64,000 nucleotides of DNA from Stygiobacter sp. (GTDB lineage Bacteria > Pseudomonadota > Alphaproteobacteria > Rhodospirillales > Magnetospirillaceae): assembly GCA_006218045.1 (NCBI GenBank), contig VBWB01000006.1:124001-188000 (forward strand), in the 5' to 3' direction. Shown piece by piece: positions 53,899-64,000 of the stretch (the stretch's first letter is position 1; each line of letters begins with the position of its first letter). The notes below the pieces were generated by a model, which ran no database searches, was not told where the DNA came from, and saw nothing but the letters and a program-made list of their open reading frames with translations. Position numbers and translations under genes: made by a program.

Positions 53899-55938
53899 AT
53901 GATGGCAACGGGGCAATCGATGATCGCGGCTTTGCGCCGGCAGATGACGCTGACGCGGGCATGGCTGGGCTTGGTCATGCTGCTGTGTCTGGCCGTGCTG
54001 CTGTGGGATATCGGGCGCGGCTATGTCGAACACCGCCGCCAGACGGTGGAGCGTCTGACCGCCCTGGCCAAGGTCGTCGAGGCCCGGACCGAGCTGACTT
54101 TCCAGACCCTGGACATGTTGCTGCAAGAAACCGCCGACGAGCTGCCGCCCAACCTTCCGCCCGGCGACCCTGGTTTCCTCAGTTTCCTCAAGGGCCGCAG
54201 CTTCATTTTCACCGACGCTTTGACCATATCGGTGGTCAATGCCGACGGGGTGATCGCCCATGCCTCCAATCCGGCCCTGGTCGGGCGCAATGTGGGTGAT
54301 CGTGATTATCTGCTCCATTTCCTCGCCCATCCCGATGACACCGGCATGTTCATCAGCAAGCCGACCATCAGCATCGCCAACCGCCCGGCGATCTTCGCCG
54401 TCCGCGCCATCCGCCGGGATGACGGACGTTTGCGGGCGGTGGTGCTGACCGCCATCAATCCGGAATTGCTGGGCTCATTGCTGCAATCGGCCCTGCCGTC
54501 GGAAGACAGCGGCGCCATCGCCGTGTTGCGCCGCGACGGGATCATGCTGGCCCGGCGACCGGAAATCGCCAGCGCCCCCCCCGGCGCCTCGCTGGCCGCA
54601 GCGCCGATGTTCCAGGCCCATGTCAACAGCGGCAAAACCCTGTCGGTGCAACAAGGCGGCGGCGGTCCCGACCAGTTCGAGCGCCTTTTAGTTATCCGCG
54701 ACACCAAGTTGTACAATCTGGTGGTGGTCGTCACCATTTCCGCCCAGCATCTGTTCGATCCGCTTTTCAAGACCCTGATGGCCGACCTGATCTTCCTGAC
54801 CATCGTCGGCGCCGTGGTACTGATTTTGGGCCGCTTTCTCGGCACACGCGAACGCCAACGCCTGCAAACCCAGCGCGAGTTGGCGGTGGCCCGCGACTAT
54901 TACATGCGGCTTCTCGACCATTTGCCGATGCATATCTGGCGTAGCGACGACCTGGGCCACGTCGATTACAGCAACGGCACGCTACAGGCCTATTGCGGCG
55001 CCGGCGTCGGCGATCTGCGTCCGCTGGTGCATCCCGACGATCTGACATCGTGGCAAAATACCAACGAATCCCGCCGGCACCGGCGCGACAGCAGCGAACA
55101 GGAATTCCGCCTGCGTCGGCATGACGGTGAATATCGCTGGATGCACGAGGTGGCCCACCCCTTCCAACACCAGGACGGCAGCTTCGCCGGTCATCTGGCC
55201 GCCTGCCTGGATGTCACCGAGGCCCGCGAAACCCAGGAAAAGCTGACCCAATCCAATGCCGAGCTGGAGCAATTCGCCTATGTGGCCAGCCACGATCTGC
55301 GTGAGCCATTGCGCATGATCAGCAGCTATATGGGGCTGATCGAGCGCCGCCTGGGCAACAAGGCCGACAGCGACATCCAGGAATTCCTGGCCTTCGCCAA
55401 GGACGGCGCCACCCGCATGGACCGGCTGATCCTGGACCTACTGCAATATTCGCGCATCGGCCGCCTGTCGGCGCCGCGACGGCCTGTGGATCTGGCCGCT
55501 TGCCTGTCGATGGCCATGGCCAATCTGGGGGTGATGATCGATGAAAGCCGCGCACGCTTGTGCATCGGCGCTCTGCCCACCCTCAATGCCAGCGATGACG
55601 ACATGGTGCGCCTGTTCCAGAACCTGATCGCCAACGCCATCAAATACGCGCAGCCGGGGATCACGCCGGAAATCCGCATCGAATGCAACCGCGAGGCCGG
55701 GTCGTGGCGCTTTGCCGTGCATGACAACGGCATCGGCATCGACCGCACCTATTTCGACCGCATCTTCCGCATCTTCCAACGCCTGCACGGTCGTGACGAC
55801 CATGGCGGCGGCTCCGGCATCGGCCTGTCCATCTGCAAGAAAATCGTCGAAAGCCACGGCGGGCGCATCTGGGTCGATTCCGCCGGCACCAACCAGGGCA
55901 GCACCTTCACCTTCATCCTGCCGACGTTGAACGGCTAG
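53899..55938 (+). CDS. Membrane sensor histidine kinase (Cache-PAS-HisKA), copy 1
   Basis: A 679-residue hybrid-less sensor kinase. TM1 at about 20-42, a periplasmic double-Cache-type domain (LTFQTLDMLLQETADEL, GRNVGDRDYLLHFLAHPDDTGMFISKPT), TM2 at about 294-314, PAS at about 335-430 (HPDDLTSWQ, EYRWMHEVAHPFQ), HisKA with phospho-acceptor His 465 in 'VASHDLREPLRM', then HATPase with N box 'NLIANAIKYAQP', 'DNGIGID' and 'GGGSGIGLSICKKIVESHGG'. No response regulator lies nearby. Closely similar to the next gene. Confidence 0.93.
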   Translation: MMATGQSMIAALRRQMTLTRAWLGLVMLLCLAVLLWDIGRGYVEHRRQTVERLTALAKVVEARTELTFQTLDMLLQETADELPPNLPPGDPGFLSFLKGRSFIFTDALTISVVNADGVIAHASNPALVGRNVGDRDYLLHFLAHPDDTGMFISKPTISIANRPAIFAVRAIRRDDGRLRAVVLTAINPELLGSLLQSALPSEDSGAIAVLRRDGIMLARRPEIASAPPGASLAAAPMFQAHVNSGKTLSVQQGGGGPDQFERLLVIRDTKLYNLVVVVTISAQHLFDPLFKTLMADLIFLTIVGAVVLILGRFLGTRERQRLQTQRELAVARDYYMRLLDHLPMHIWRSDDLGHVDYSNGTLQAYCGAGVGDLRPLVHPDDLTSWQNTNESRRHRRDSSEQEFRLRRHDGEYRWMHEVAHPFQHQDGSFAGHLAACLDVTEARETQEKLTQSNAELEQFAYVASHDLREPLRMISSYMGLIERRLGNKADSDIQEFLAFAKDGATRMDRLILDLLQYSRIGRLSAPRRPVDLAACLSMAMANLGVMIDESRARLCIGALPTLNASDDDMVRLFQNLIANAIKYAQPGITPEIRIECNREAGSWRFAVHDNGIGIDRTYFDRIFRIFQRLHGRDDHGGGSGIGLSICKKIVESHGGRIWVDSAGTNQGSTFTFILPTLNG

Positions 55939-56017
55939 CTTTCCGCCTTTTGTCTCCCTTGTGCGCTCTGAGCCAAGGTTCTACCTTGGGTCCATGACTT
56001 TGGGATGAGTAGACGCC

Positions 56018-58000
56018 ATGGCGGCGAAGCGGAGCACGGATTGGTTCTGGGCGATGATGGTCGTCTTTACCGTTATCGGCATGACCGCCTGGGATTCCTA
56101 CTCCCTGCTGGTCGATCGACGCGGCGAGGCGGTCGAACGGTTGGACGCCCTGTCGCGGGTGGTCGAAGCCCGCGTCGGACAAACCATCCGATCCATTGAT
56201 TTCCTGCTGGCCGACGCCGCCGCCGAATTCAAGCCCGCCTACCGCCCCGGCGATGAGGGGTACAACCGCTTTCTCACCACCCGCGCCCGCTTTGAACCGG
56301 CGGCACTGACCGTCACCGTCACCGCCGTCGACGGCACCATCATTCATTCCACCAACCCTTCGCTGGTGGGGAAGAATGTGGGGGCACGGTCCTACCTGGA
56401 CTTTTTCCGCGCCAATCCGTCATCCGATGTCCTGTTCGTGTCCGAACCGGTCACCAGCCTGCTGGCCCGCACGGTCATCTTCGCCGCCCGTGCCAAGCAC
56501 GACGAAAAAGGACAATTGCAGGCCATCTTCGTTTCCGCCCTGTCGCCCAAGCTGTTTTCCGGCATCGTCGAAGCGGCCCTGCCATCCGAGGAAAGTGGCG
56601 CCATTTCCGTCAGCAACCGTGACCACATCGTGCTGGCCCGCGCCCCCCAAGTGGAGGGCGTCACTATCGGCCATTCCCTGGCCAATGTGCCGTTGCGGAT
56701 GGCCCATCTGGCTTCGGGCAAACAAGCCAGCATTCAGGAAGGAATCGGCGGCATCGACGGCAAGATCAGACTGATCGCGCTGCGCACCATCGAGCCCTGG
56801 GGCATGGTCATCGGTGTCAGCGCCACCCGTGCCGATATCCTGCGCCCGGTTATCCCGCGCCTGATCGGCAATGTGGCGGTCGCCCTCTTGCTCATTGCCT
56901 TCACCGTCACCCTGGTCAGGGTGCGCGGCAACCGCGAGAAAAGCCGTCAGGAAGCCCAGGAACAGATGCTGAAGGCGCGCGATTACTACATGCAGGTGCT
57001 TGATGAAATGCCGACCCTGGTGCGCCGCCAGGATTCCTCCGGTCAATGCCAGTACGTCAACGCCACCTGGACTGCCTTCACCGGCCATCCGCCCACCGAT
57101 GCCCTGGGCCAGGGCTGGCTGGAAGCGGTGCATCCCGACGACCGGGCCGGTCTGGCCAAGGGCGGCGAGCACGAATACCGTCTGGCCCGCACCGATGGCA
57201 GCTATGCCTGGATTCACGAAGTGGCGCGGCCCTTGCGTGATCAGGACGGCCAGCCGGCGGGTAGCCTCGCCTCGGGCATCGACATCACCGAATCACGCCA
57301 GTTTCAGGAAAAGTTGCAGCAATCCAACGCCGAGCTTGAGCAATTCGCCTATGTGGCCAGCCACGACATGCGCGAGCCCTTGCGCATGATCAACAGCTAT
57401 ATGGGGCTGATCGAACGGCGCATGGGCACGGAACTGAGTGACGAAATCAAGGAATTCATCGCCTTCGCCCGCGATGGCGCCCAGCGCATGGATCGCCTGA
57501 TCCAGGATCTATTGCAATATTCGCGCATCGGGCGCCTGTCGGCGCCACGCAGCATGGTCGATCTCAATCAATGCCTGGATCAGGCCAAAAACCTGTTGGG
57601 ACTGGCCATGGCCGAACAAAACGCCAGTATCGTTGCCGGCCCGCTGCCCACCTTGTTCGCCAGTGCCGATGACATGGTGCGTTTGTTCCAGAACCTGATC
57701 GCCAACGCCATCAAATACCGCCAGCCAGGTCTGCCGCCCCGCGTCGAAATCGCCGCCCAACGCCAGACCGGCGCCTGGTGCATTTCCGTGTCCGACAACG
57801 GCATCGGCATCAGCCGCGAATTCCATGAGCGCATCTTCCGCATCTTTCAGCGCCTGCATGCCCGCAACGAACACGGCGGCGGTTCCGGCATCGGCCTGTC
57901 CATCTGCAAGAAGATCGTCGAAAGCCATGGCGGGCGCATCTGGGTCGATTCACCCGGCCCCAATCAAGGGGCTGTGTTCAGCTTCACCTTGCCGGCATGA
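56018..58000 (+). CDS. Membrane sensor histidine kinase (Cache-PAS-HisKA), copy 2
   Basis: A 660-residue paralogue with the same order: TM1 near 9-27, periplasmic Cache-like domain (GQTIRSIDFLLADAAAEFKP, GKNVGARSYLDFFRANPSSDVLFVSEPV), TM2 near 286-305, PAS (about 325-425, HPDDRAGLAKGGEHEYRLARTDGSYAWIHEV), and His 449 in 'VASHDMREPLRM'. Its kinase halves read almost identically to copy 1 (YVASHD, LLQYSRIGRLSAP, DDMVRLFQNLIANAIKY), while the sensor halves differ, suggesting duplication followed by change of input. No response regulator adjacent. Confidence 0.93.
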   Translation: MAAKRSTDWFWAMMVVFTVIGMTAWDSYSLLVDRRGEAVERLDALSRVVEARVGQTIRSIDFLLADAAAEFKPAYRPGDEGYNRFLTTRARFEPAALTVTVTAVDGTIIHSTNPSLVGKNVGARSYLDFFRANPSSDVLFVSEPVTSLLARTVIFAARAKHDEKGQLQAIFVSALSPKLFSGIVEAALPSEESGAISVSNRDHIVLARAPQVEGVTIGHSLANVPLRMAHLASGKQASIQEGIGGIDGKIRLIALRTIEPWGMVIGVSATRADILRPVIPRLIGNVAVALLLIAFTVTLVRVRGNREKSRQEAQEQMLKARDYYMQVLDEMPTLVRRQDSSGQCQYVNATWTAFTGHPPTDALGQGWLEAVHPDDRAGLAKGGEHEYRLARTDGSYAWIHEVARPLRDQDGQPAGSLASGIDITESRQFQEKLQQSNAELEQFAYVASHDMREPLRMINSYMGLIERRMGTELSDEIKEFIAFARDGAQRMDRLIQDLLQYSRIGRLSAPRSMVDLNQCLDQAKNLLGLAMAEQNASIVAGPLPTLFASADDMVRLFQNLIANAIKYRQPGLPPRVEIAAQRQTGAWCISVSDNGIGISREFHERIFRIFQRLHARNEHGGGSGIGLSICKKIVESHGGRIWVDSPGPNQGAVFSFTLPA

Positions 58001-58164
58001 CATATAGTCTGTTGACAACGACGCTCAACTTGGACTTCCTATAGCCGCATTGCGACGGTCGGCCACAATTTCGCCACAATCGCAATCCAAACCGTCCTTC
58101 CCGTGACCGAACGCCCTCCCCGGGTCAGCGCCAGCGGGGCGGGACTCTTGATCTGGGCAGGTCC

Positions 58165-59701
58165 ATGGACAACAACCGCGTCATCATTTTCGACACCACG
58201 CTGCGCGACGGCGAACAATCTCCCGGCGCCTCGATGAATCTCGAGGAAAAGGTGAAGATCGCGCTGGCGCTGGAAGAAATGGGCGTCGACGTGATCGAGG
58301 CCGGCTTCCCCATCGCCAGCAACGGCGATTTCGAGGCGGTGCAGGCGGTGGCCCGCGCGGTCAAGACCTCGACCATCTGCGGCTTGGCCCGTGCCGCCCG
58401 TGGCGATATCGAACGTTGCGCCGAGGCGGTCAGGCCCGCCCCCCTGCACCGCATCCACACCTTCATTTCCACCAGCCCGCTGCACATGAAGTTCAAGTTG
58501 CAGATGGAACCCGAGCGGGTGCTGGAAAAGATCAAGGAATCGGTGGCCTTCGCCCGCAGCTTGGTGGAGGACGTCGAATGGTCGGCGGAAGACGGCTCGC
58601 GCACCGAACACGATTTCCTCTGCCGTTGCGTCGAAGCCGCCATCGATGCCGGGGCACGGACCATCAACATCCCCGATACCGTCGGCTATGCGGTGCCGGA
58701 GGAATACGCGGCCTTGATCAAGATGCTGGTCAACCGCGTCCCCAATATCGACAAGGCCATCTTGTCGGTGCATTGCCACAACGATCTGGGACTGGCGGTG
58801 GCCAATTCGCTGGCGACGCTGGGGGCCGGGGCGCGGCAGGTGGAATGCACCATCAACGGCCTGGGCGAACGTGCCGGCAACGCCGCCATGGAAGAAATCG
58901 TCATGGCGCTCAGAACCCGCCACGACCTGATGCCCTATACCACCGGCATCAAGACCGAGAACATCACCCGCGTATCGCGGCTGGTCTCGGCCATTTCCGG
59001 CTTCGTCGTCCAACCCAACAAGGCCATCGTCGGCAAGAACGCCTTCGCCCACGAATCCGGCATCCATCAGGATGAAATGTGCCCAGACCTACGAGATCAT
59101 GACGCCGGAATCGGTGGGCCTCAACCGCTCCAGTCTGGTCATGGGCAAGCATTCCGGTCGCGCCGCCTTCAAGGACAAGCTCAAGCAATTGGGCTATGAA
59201 TTGGGCGACAACGCCATCGAGGACGCCTTCGCCCGCTTCAAGGACGTGGCCGACCGCAAGAAGGAAGTGTTCGACGAAGACATCATCGCCCTGGTCGACG
59301 AGGCGGTGTTCCGCGACAATGAGCGCATCCGCTTCAAGGGGCTGGAGGTGTTGTGCGGCACCCGTCACAATCCGCCCAAGGCGGAACTGGAACTGGAAAT
59401 CGACGGCGAACTGAAATCGGTCAAGGCCACCGGCGACGGCCCGGTCGATGCGACCTTCAACGCCATCAAGGCCTTGTGCCCCCATGAAGCGCGACTGTTG
59501 CTCTATCAGGTGCACGCGGTGACGCAAGGGACCGACGCCCAGGCGGAGGTGACCGTGCGACTGGAAGAGGACGGCAAAACCGTCAACGGCCAGGGCGCGG
59601 ACACCGATACCATGGTGGCTTCGGCCCGGGCTTACGTGAAGGCTTTGAACAAACTTTTGACGAAACGGCAAAAAAGCGCTCCCGCCGCCGTCACGCCCTG
59701 A
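58165..59701 (+). pseudogene. leuA: 2-isopropylmalate synthase LeuA, frameshifted
   Basis: First committed step of leucine synthesis. The N-terminal part is complete: [24 protein letters not shown] with the catalytic motif, the '[19 protein letters not shown]' metal-binding HxH and '[20 protein letters not shown]'. At '[12 protein letters not shown]' the frame breaks; the family continuation ([31 protein letters not shown]) is in another frame and runs to 59701 through the regulatory domain. About 8 nt appear missing near 59,082. As a single lesion in an otherwise perfect gene it may be a sequence error. Confidence 0.92.
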
Positions 59702-59729
59702 TATAAGTCCTGACTCAACCACGGCATAG

Positions 59730-60796
<1,067 letters not shown>

Positions 60797-60883
60797 TTTT
60801 TGGCCATCAACATGTAGTAGTCTGACCTGCAATCGGTCGCCGGCACGGCCGGCGACCGCGTTTCAGGCGTAAAGGGGGATCAT

Positions 60884-61783
60884 GTGAAGCAGTCCGGTGC
60901 GGTCGGACGCCTGGCAACGTTGCGGCTGCTGGCCCAACGCTTCGCCTTCGTCTCCCTGGTCGTCGCCGCCTTCGCCCTGATGATCCTGGGCAAGGCGGAC
61001 ATCGTCCTGATCGAACGCACGCGCACCGCCGTATCCGACGCCATCGCCCCCATGCTCGATGCCATATCGCGCCCTGCCGCCACCATCGCCGAAATCAGCG
61101 AAAGTATCCGTGAGCTGGCCAATCTGCGGGCCGAAAACGCCCGCCTGAAGCAGGAAAACCTGCGTCTGCAACACTGGCAGACGGTGGCGCGGCGGCTTGA
61201 CGCCGAAAACACCGTGCTGCACGACCACCTGAACGTGGTGCCCGACCCCGACCCCGCCTTCATCACCGCCCGTGTCATCGGCGATCTGGGCTCGGCCTTC
61301 GGTCATTCCATGCTGCTCAACGCCGGTCAGCACGACGGCGTGCGCAAGGGCCAGGCGGTGCTGTCGGGAGAATCTCTGATCGGCTATATCGCCGAGGTGG
61401 GCGACCGCTCGTCACGCCTGCTGCTGCTGACCGACATCAACGCCAAGATCCCGGTGCTGGTGGAAAACTCGCGCACGCGCGCCATCCTTTCCGGCGACAA
61501 CAAGGCACGGCCCAAGCTCAATTACGTGGCCGGCAATCCGTCCATTTCGGTGGGCGACCGGGTCATCACCGCCGCCTCGGGCGCCGCCTTCCCACCCGGC
61601 CTGCCCATCGGAATCATCGCCTCGACCGCTGAAGGCGTCATCCGGGTCGAGCCCTTCGTCCGCCGCCATGAACTGGAATACGTCGCCGTGGTCGATTTCG
61701 GCCTGGGCGGCATCCTGCCTTTTGAAAAGCCGGCCATGCCGGAGCGCCGGCGGCGCGGGACCGACAGCGGAGCGGGCAATTGA
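60884..61783 (+). CDS. mreC: Rod-shape protein MreC
   Basis: Periplasmic scaffold linking MreB/MreD to PBP2. The 299-residue protein has an N-terminal membrane anchor (FAFVSLVVAAFALMILG), a coiled coil (ELANLRAENARLKQENLRLQHWQTVARRLDAENTVL) and the MreC beta-domain (DGVRKGQAVLSGESLIGYIAEVGDRSSRLLLLTDINAKIPVLVE). GTG start at 60884. It overlaps mreD by TTGA. Confidence 0.95.
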   Translation: MKQSGAVGRLATLRLLAQRFAFVSLVVAAFALMILGKADIVLIERTRTAVSDAIAPMLDAISRPAATIAEISESIRELANLRAENARLKQENLRLQHWQTVARRLDAENTVLHDHLNVVPDPDPAFITARVIGDLGSAFGHSMLLNAGQHDGVRKGQAVLSGESLIGYIAEVGDRSSRLLLLTDINAKIPVLVENSRTRAILSGDNKARPKLNYVAGNPSISVGDRVITAASGAAFPPGLPIGIIASTAEGVIRVEPFVRRHELEYVAVVDFGLGGILPFEKPAMPERRRRGTDSGAGN

Positions 61784-62295
61784 AACCCTCGGTCTGGGTG
61801 CGCATGGACACCTGGGTCCGCCATCTGATTCCCGTCGGCGTGACCCTGACCCTGTTGTTGCTGACCGCCATCCCCACCCGCATTCCCGGCCTGTCCGGCG
61901 TCATCCCCATGCTGCCCTTGATGGGGGTGTATTATTGGGCGATCTATCGCCCCGATCTGCTGCCGGCGTGGTCGGCCTTTATGATCGGTCTGCTTTACGA
62001 CATTATCGGCGGTACGCCCTTGGGGGTGAACGCCCTGGTGCTGCTGGCGGTTCAAGGCATCGCCGCCGGACAGCGCCGCTTTTTCCTGGGCAAGTCGTTC
62101 ATGGTGGCGTGGTGGGCCTTCGGTCTGCTGGCCGCCGCCGCCGCCGGCACCAACTGGCTGCTGGTGACCGTTCTTTACGCTCAAGCCCTTGACGCCAGCC
62201 CGGTGATCTTCGACTACTTGCTGACCATGGGCCTGTTCCCACTGCTGACCTGGACCCTGGCCCGGACCCAAATGGCCTTTCTGAAAGAGGTCTAG
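61780..62295 (+). CDS. mreD: Rod-shape protein MreD
   Basis: A 171-residue integral membrane protein of the elongasome with five or six helices (LIPVGVTLTLLLLTAIP; MLPLMGVYYWAIYRPDLLPAWSAFMIGLLYDIIGGTPLGVNALVLLAVQ) carrying the family 'P..D' and 'GLLxDxxxGxPLG' signature. TTG start overlapping the mreC stop implies translational coupling. Confidence 0.94.
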   Translation: MKPSVWVRMDTWVRHLIPVGVTLTLLLLTAIPTRIPGLSGVIPMLPLMGVYYWAIYRPDLLPAWSAFMIGLLYDIIGGTPLGVNALVLLAVQGIAAGQRRFFLGKSFMVAWWAFGLLAAAAAGTNWLLVTVLYAQALDASPVIFDYLLTMGLFPLLTWTLARTQMAFLKEV

Positions 62296-62302
62296 AGGGC
62301 GC

Positions 62303-64000
62303 ATGTACCACGACAACGACCGCACCAAACTGTTCAGCCGCCGAGCCTTGATGTTGGCCGGCGGCAAGGGTGCCCTGATCAGCGCCCTGATTGCCCGCAT
62401 GTATTATTTGCAGGTGGTGGAAGCCGACCGCTACACCATGCTGTCCGAGGAAAACCGCGTCGCCATCCGCCTGTTGCTACCGCCGCGCGGGCTGATCCTG
62501 GACCGCAGCGGCATCGCCATGGCCGTCAACCAGCACAATTATCGGGTGTTGGTGGTGTCGGAAAAGACGCCGTCGCTGGATTACACCTTGGATGCGCTGG
62601 CGCAGATCATCGCGCTGACCGACCATGACCGCGGTCGCGTCACCAAGGAAGTGCGCCGCCGCCGCTCCTTCGTTCCCATCACCGTGCGTGAAAATCTGTC
62701 GTGGGAGGAAGTGGCCCGCATCGAGGTCAACGCCCCCGATCTGCCCGGGGTCATGATCGACGTGGGGCAAAGCCGGTTCTACCCGCTGGAACATCTGGGC
62801 GCCCATATCCTCGGCTATGTCTCGGCGGTGTCGGAAAACGACCAGACCGACAACGACCCGCTTGAAGAACTGCCCGGTTTCCGCATCGGCAAGGCCGGGG
62901 TGGAAAAGATTTATGACATGGCGCTCCGGGGCAAGGGCGGCACCAGCCAGGAAGAAGTCAATGCCGTGGGCCGGGTCATGCGCGAGCTGGAGAGACGCGA
63001 AGGCGAGCCGGGCGTCGACCTGACGCTGACTTTGGACATGCGGTTGCAGGAATATGCCGCCCAACGTCTGGGCGACGAATCGGCGGCGGTGGTGGTGATG
63101 GATATTCACACCGGCGACGTCATCGTCATGGCCTCGACGCCATCTTATGATCCTAATGCCTTCAATCGCGGCCTGACCCATGACGAATGGAAGGAATTGT
63201 CCACCAATCCGCGGGCCCCTTTGCAGAACAAGGCCATTTCCGGCACCTTCGCCCCCGGCTCCACCTTCAAGATGGTGGTGGCCATCGCCGCCTTGGAAGC
63301 CGGGGTCATCAGCCCGGAACAGACGGTGCTATGCCGTGGCCACACCGAGTTGGGCAGCATCAAGTTCCATTGCTGGAAAAAAGGCGGCCACGGCTCCGTC
63401 GATCTGATCAACGCCATCAAGGGATCGTGCGACGTCTATTTCTATGAAATCGCCCGCCGGGTCGGTTTCGACAAGGTGGCCGAGGTGGCCAACCGCCTGG
63501 GCCTGGGCGTGCATACCGGCATCGACCTGCCCAACGAACGCCCCGGCCTGATCCCCACCCGCGCCTGGAAGCGCAAGGCGTTGAAGCAACCCTGGCATCC
63601 GGGTGAAAGCCTGATCAACGGCATCGGCCAGGGGTATTGCCTGACCACGCCCCTGCAATTGGCGGTGATGACCGCACGTATCGCCAATGGCGGCGTGCAG
63701 GTGGTGCCGCATGTGGCCCGCGAGCTGATCACCGACAAGGATTCCGCCTCTCGCCCCGCCCCCAACTGGCCGTCCTGCGGGGTGTCGCAACGCAGCCTGG
63801 CACTGGTGCGCAGGGGCATGAACGCGGTGTCCAACGAACCCGGCGGCACGGCGTTTCGCGCCCGCATCGAGCAAGAGGGCATGTGGCTGTCGGGCAAGAC
63901 CGGTACCGCCCAGGTGCGCCGCATCACCATGCGCGAGCGCGAAACCGGGGTGAAGAAGAACGAGGAACTGCCGTGGAAGGAACGCGATCACGCCCTGTTC
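62303..64000 (+). CDS. mrdA: Penicillin-binding protein 2 (MrdA), C-terminus cut by window edge
   Basis: Class B transpeptidase of the elongasome. 566 residues are visible and the frame is open to base 64000. An N-terminal membrane helix (ALMLAGGKGALISALIARMYYLQVVEADRY) and the pedestal domain (LPPRGLILDRSGIAMAVN) precede the transpeptidase domain with the active-site serine in 'GTFAPGSTFKM' (S-x-x-K), the second motif near 'KGSCDVYFYE' and the KTG box in 'LSGKTGTAQV'. It begins 7 bp after mreD. Confidence 0.96.
   Translation, partial: MYHDNDRTKLFSRRALMLAGGKGALISALIARMYYLQVVEADRYTMLSEENRVAIRLLLPPRGLILDRSGIAMAVNQHNYRVLVVSEKTPSLDYTLDALAQIIALTDHDRGRVTKEVRRRRSFVPITVRENLSWEEVARIEVNAPDLPGVMIDVGQSRFYPLEHLGAHILGYVSAVSENDQTDNDPLEELPGFRIGKAGVEKIYDMALRGKGGTSQEEVNAVGRVMRELERREGEPGVDLTLTLDMRLQEYAAQRLGDESAAVVVMDIHTGDVIVMASTPSYDPNAFNRGLTHDEWKELSTNPRAPLQNKAISGTFAPGSTFKMVVAIAALEAGVISPEQTVLCRGHTELGSIKFHCWKKGGHGSVDLINAIKGSCDVYFYEIARRVGFDKVAEVANRLGLGVHTGIDLPNERPGLIPTRAWKRKALKQPWHPGESLINGIGQGYCLTTPLQLAVMTARIANGGVQVVPHVARELITDKDSASRPAPNWPSCGVSQRSLALVRRGMNAVSNEPGGTAFRARIEQEGMWLSGKTGTAQVRRITMRERETGVKKNEELPWKERDHALF

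Noticed and set aside
58001-58164. Possible leader peptide or attenuator upstream of leuA
   Set aside because: A TTGACA box is present, but there is no leucine-rich short frame or terminator/antiterminator pair.

Overview
The window reads as a high-GC alphaproteobacterial chromosome, most likely a Magnetospirillum-like member of the Rhodospirillales. This is inferred from gene content and order (cpoB-tilS, hisZ-purA, serC-serA, a small RluD-adjacent membrane protein, mreBCD-mrdA) and from codon use; no database search was possible. Both ends run off the window: tilS is cut at base 1 and mrdA at base 64000.

Bases 1-2024 are core genes on the minus strand (tilS, cpoB). Bases 2,100-20,506 are an accessory island ending in a tRNA-Glu gene (20490-20565, minus). 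In order it holds: a relaxase/Toprim remnant; a complete type I-C CRISPR-Cas operon (cas3-cas5c-cas8c-cas7-KAP NTPase-cas4-cas1-cas2) in which a KAP-family P-loop NTPase is translationally coupled between effector and adaptation genes; an array of 24 spacers; a 617-bp internally deleted IS3-type element that cuts off the last repeat; a three-gene toxin-antitoxin operon (tumE-like, tumA-like, MqsA-like zinc finger) with palindromic operators; a decayed integrase; a 17-bp copy of the tRNA 3' end; two low-GC cargo genes; and a second integrase, itself apparently frameshifted, next to the tRNA. Two integrases, each about 85 bp from a copy of the same att core, suggest tandem insertions at one tRNA.

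Bases 20,586-64,000 are mostly core. They contain a JAMM protease, a DUF6476-like protein, rluD and rpoH; a five-gene uncharacterised membrane cluster with a pseudokinase, coiled-coil membrane proteins and a secreted vWA-like protein (23686-30674); then hisZ-purA, a soluble CZB chemoreceptor, serC-serA, an SLC13/RCK transporter, a YkgJ-like protein and a CBS/DUF294-thiD-GT25-PhzF operon. Next come the acetate permease operon behind a good sigma-54 motif, a VOC protein, uppP, a PMT-like membrane protein, an orphan ParA, a CopD-like protein, a Nudix hydrolase, cysK, sseA, two tandem paralogous sensor kinases, leuA, and mreB-mreC-mreD-mrdA.

Three conserved genes (actP, leuA, mreB) each carry one small frameshifting indel, and cas3 lacks a standard start codon. 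Loss of mreB is hard to reconcile with an intact downstream mreCD-mrdA cluster, so assembly or sequencing errors should be excluded before any biological reading of these lesions.
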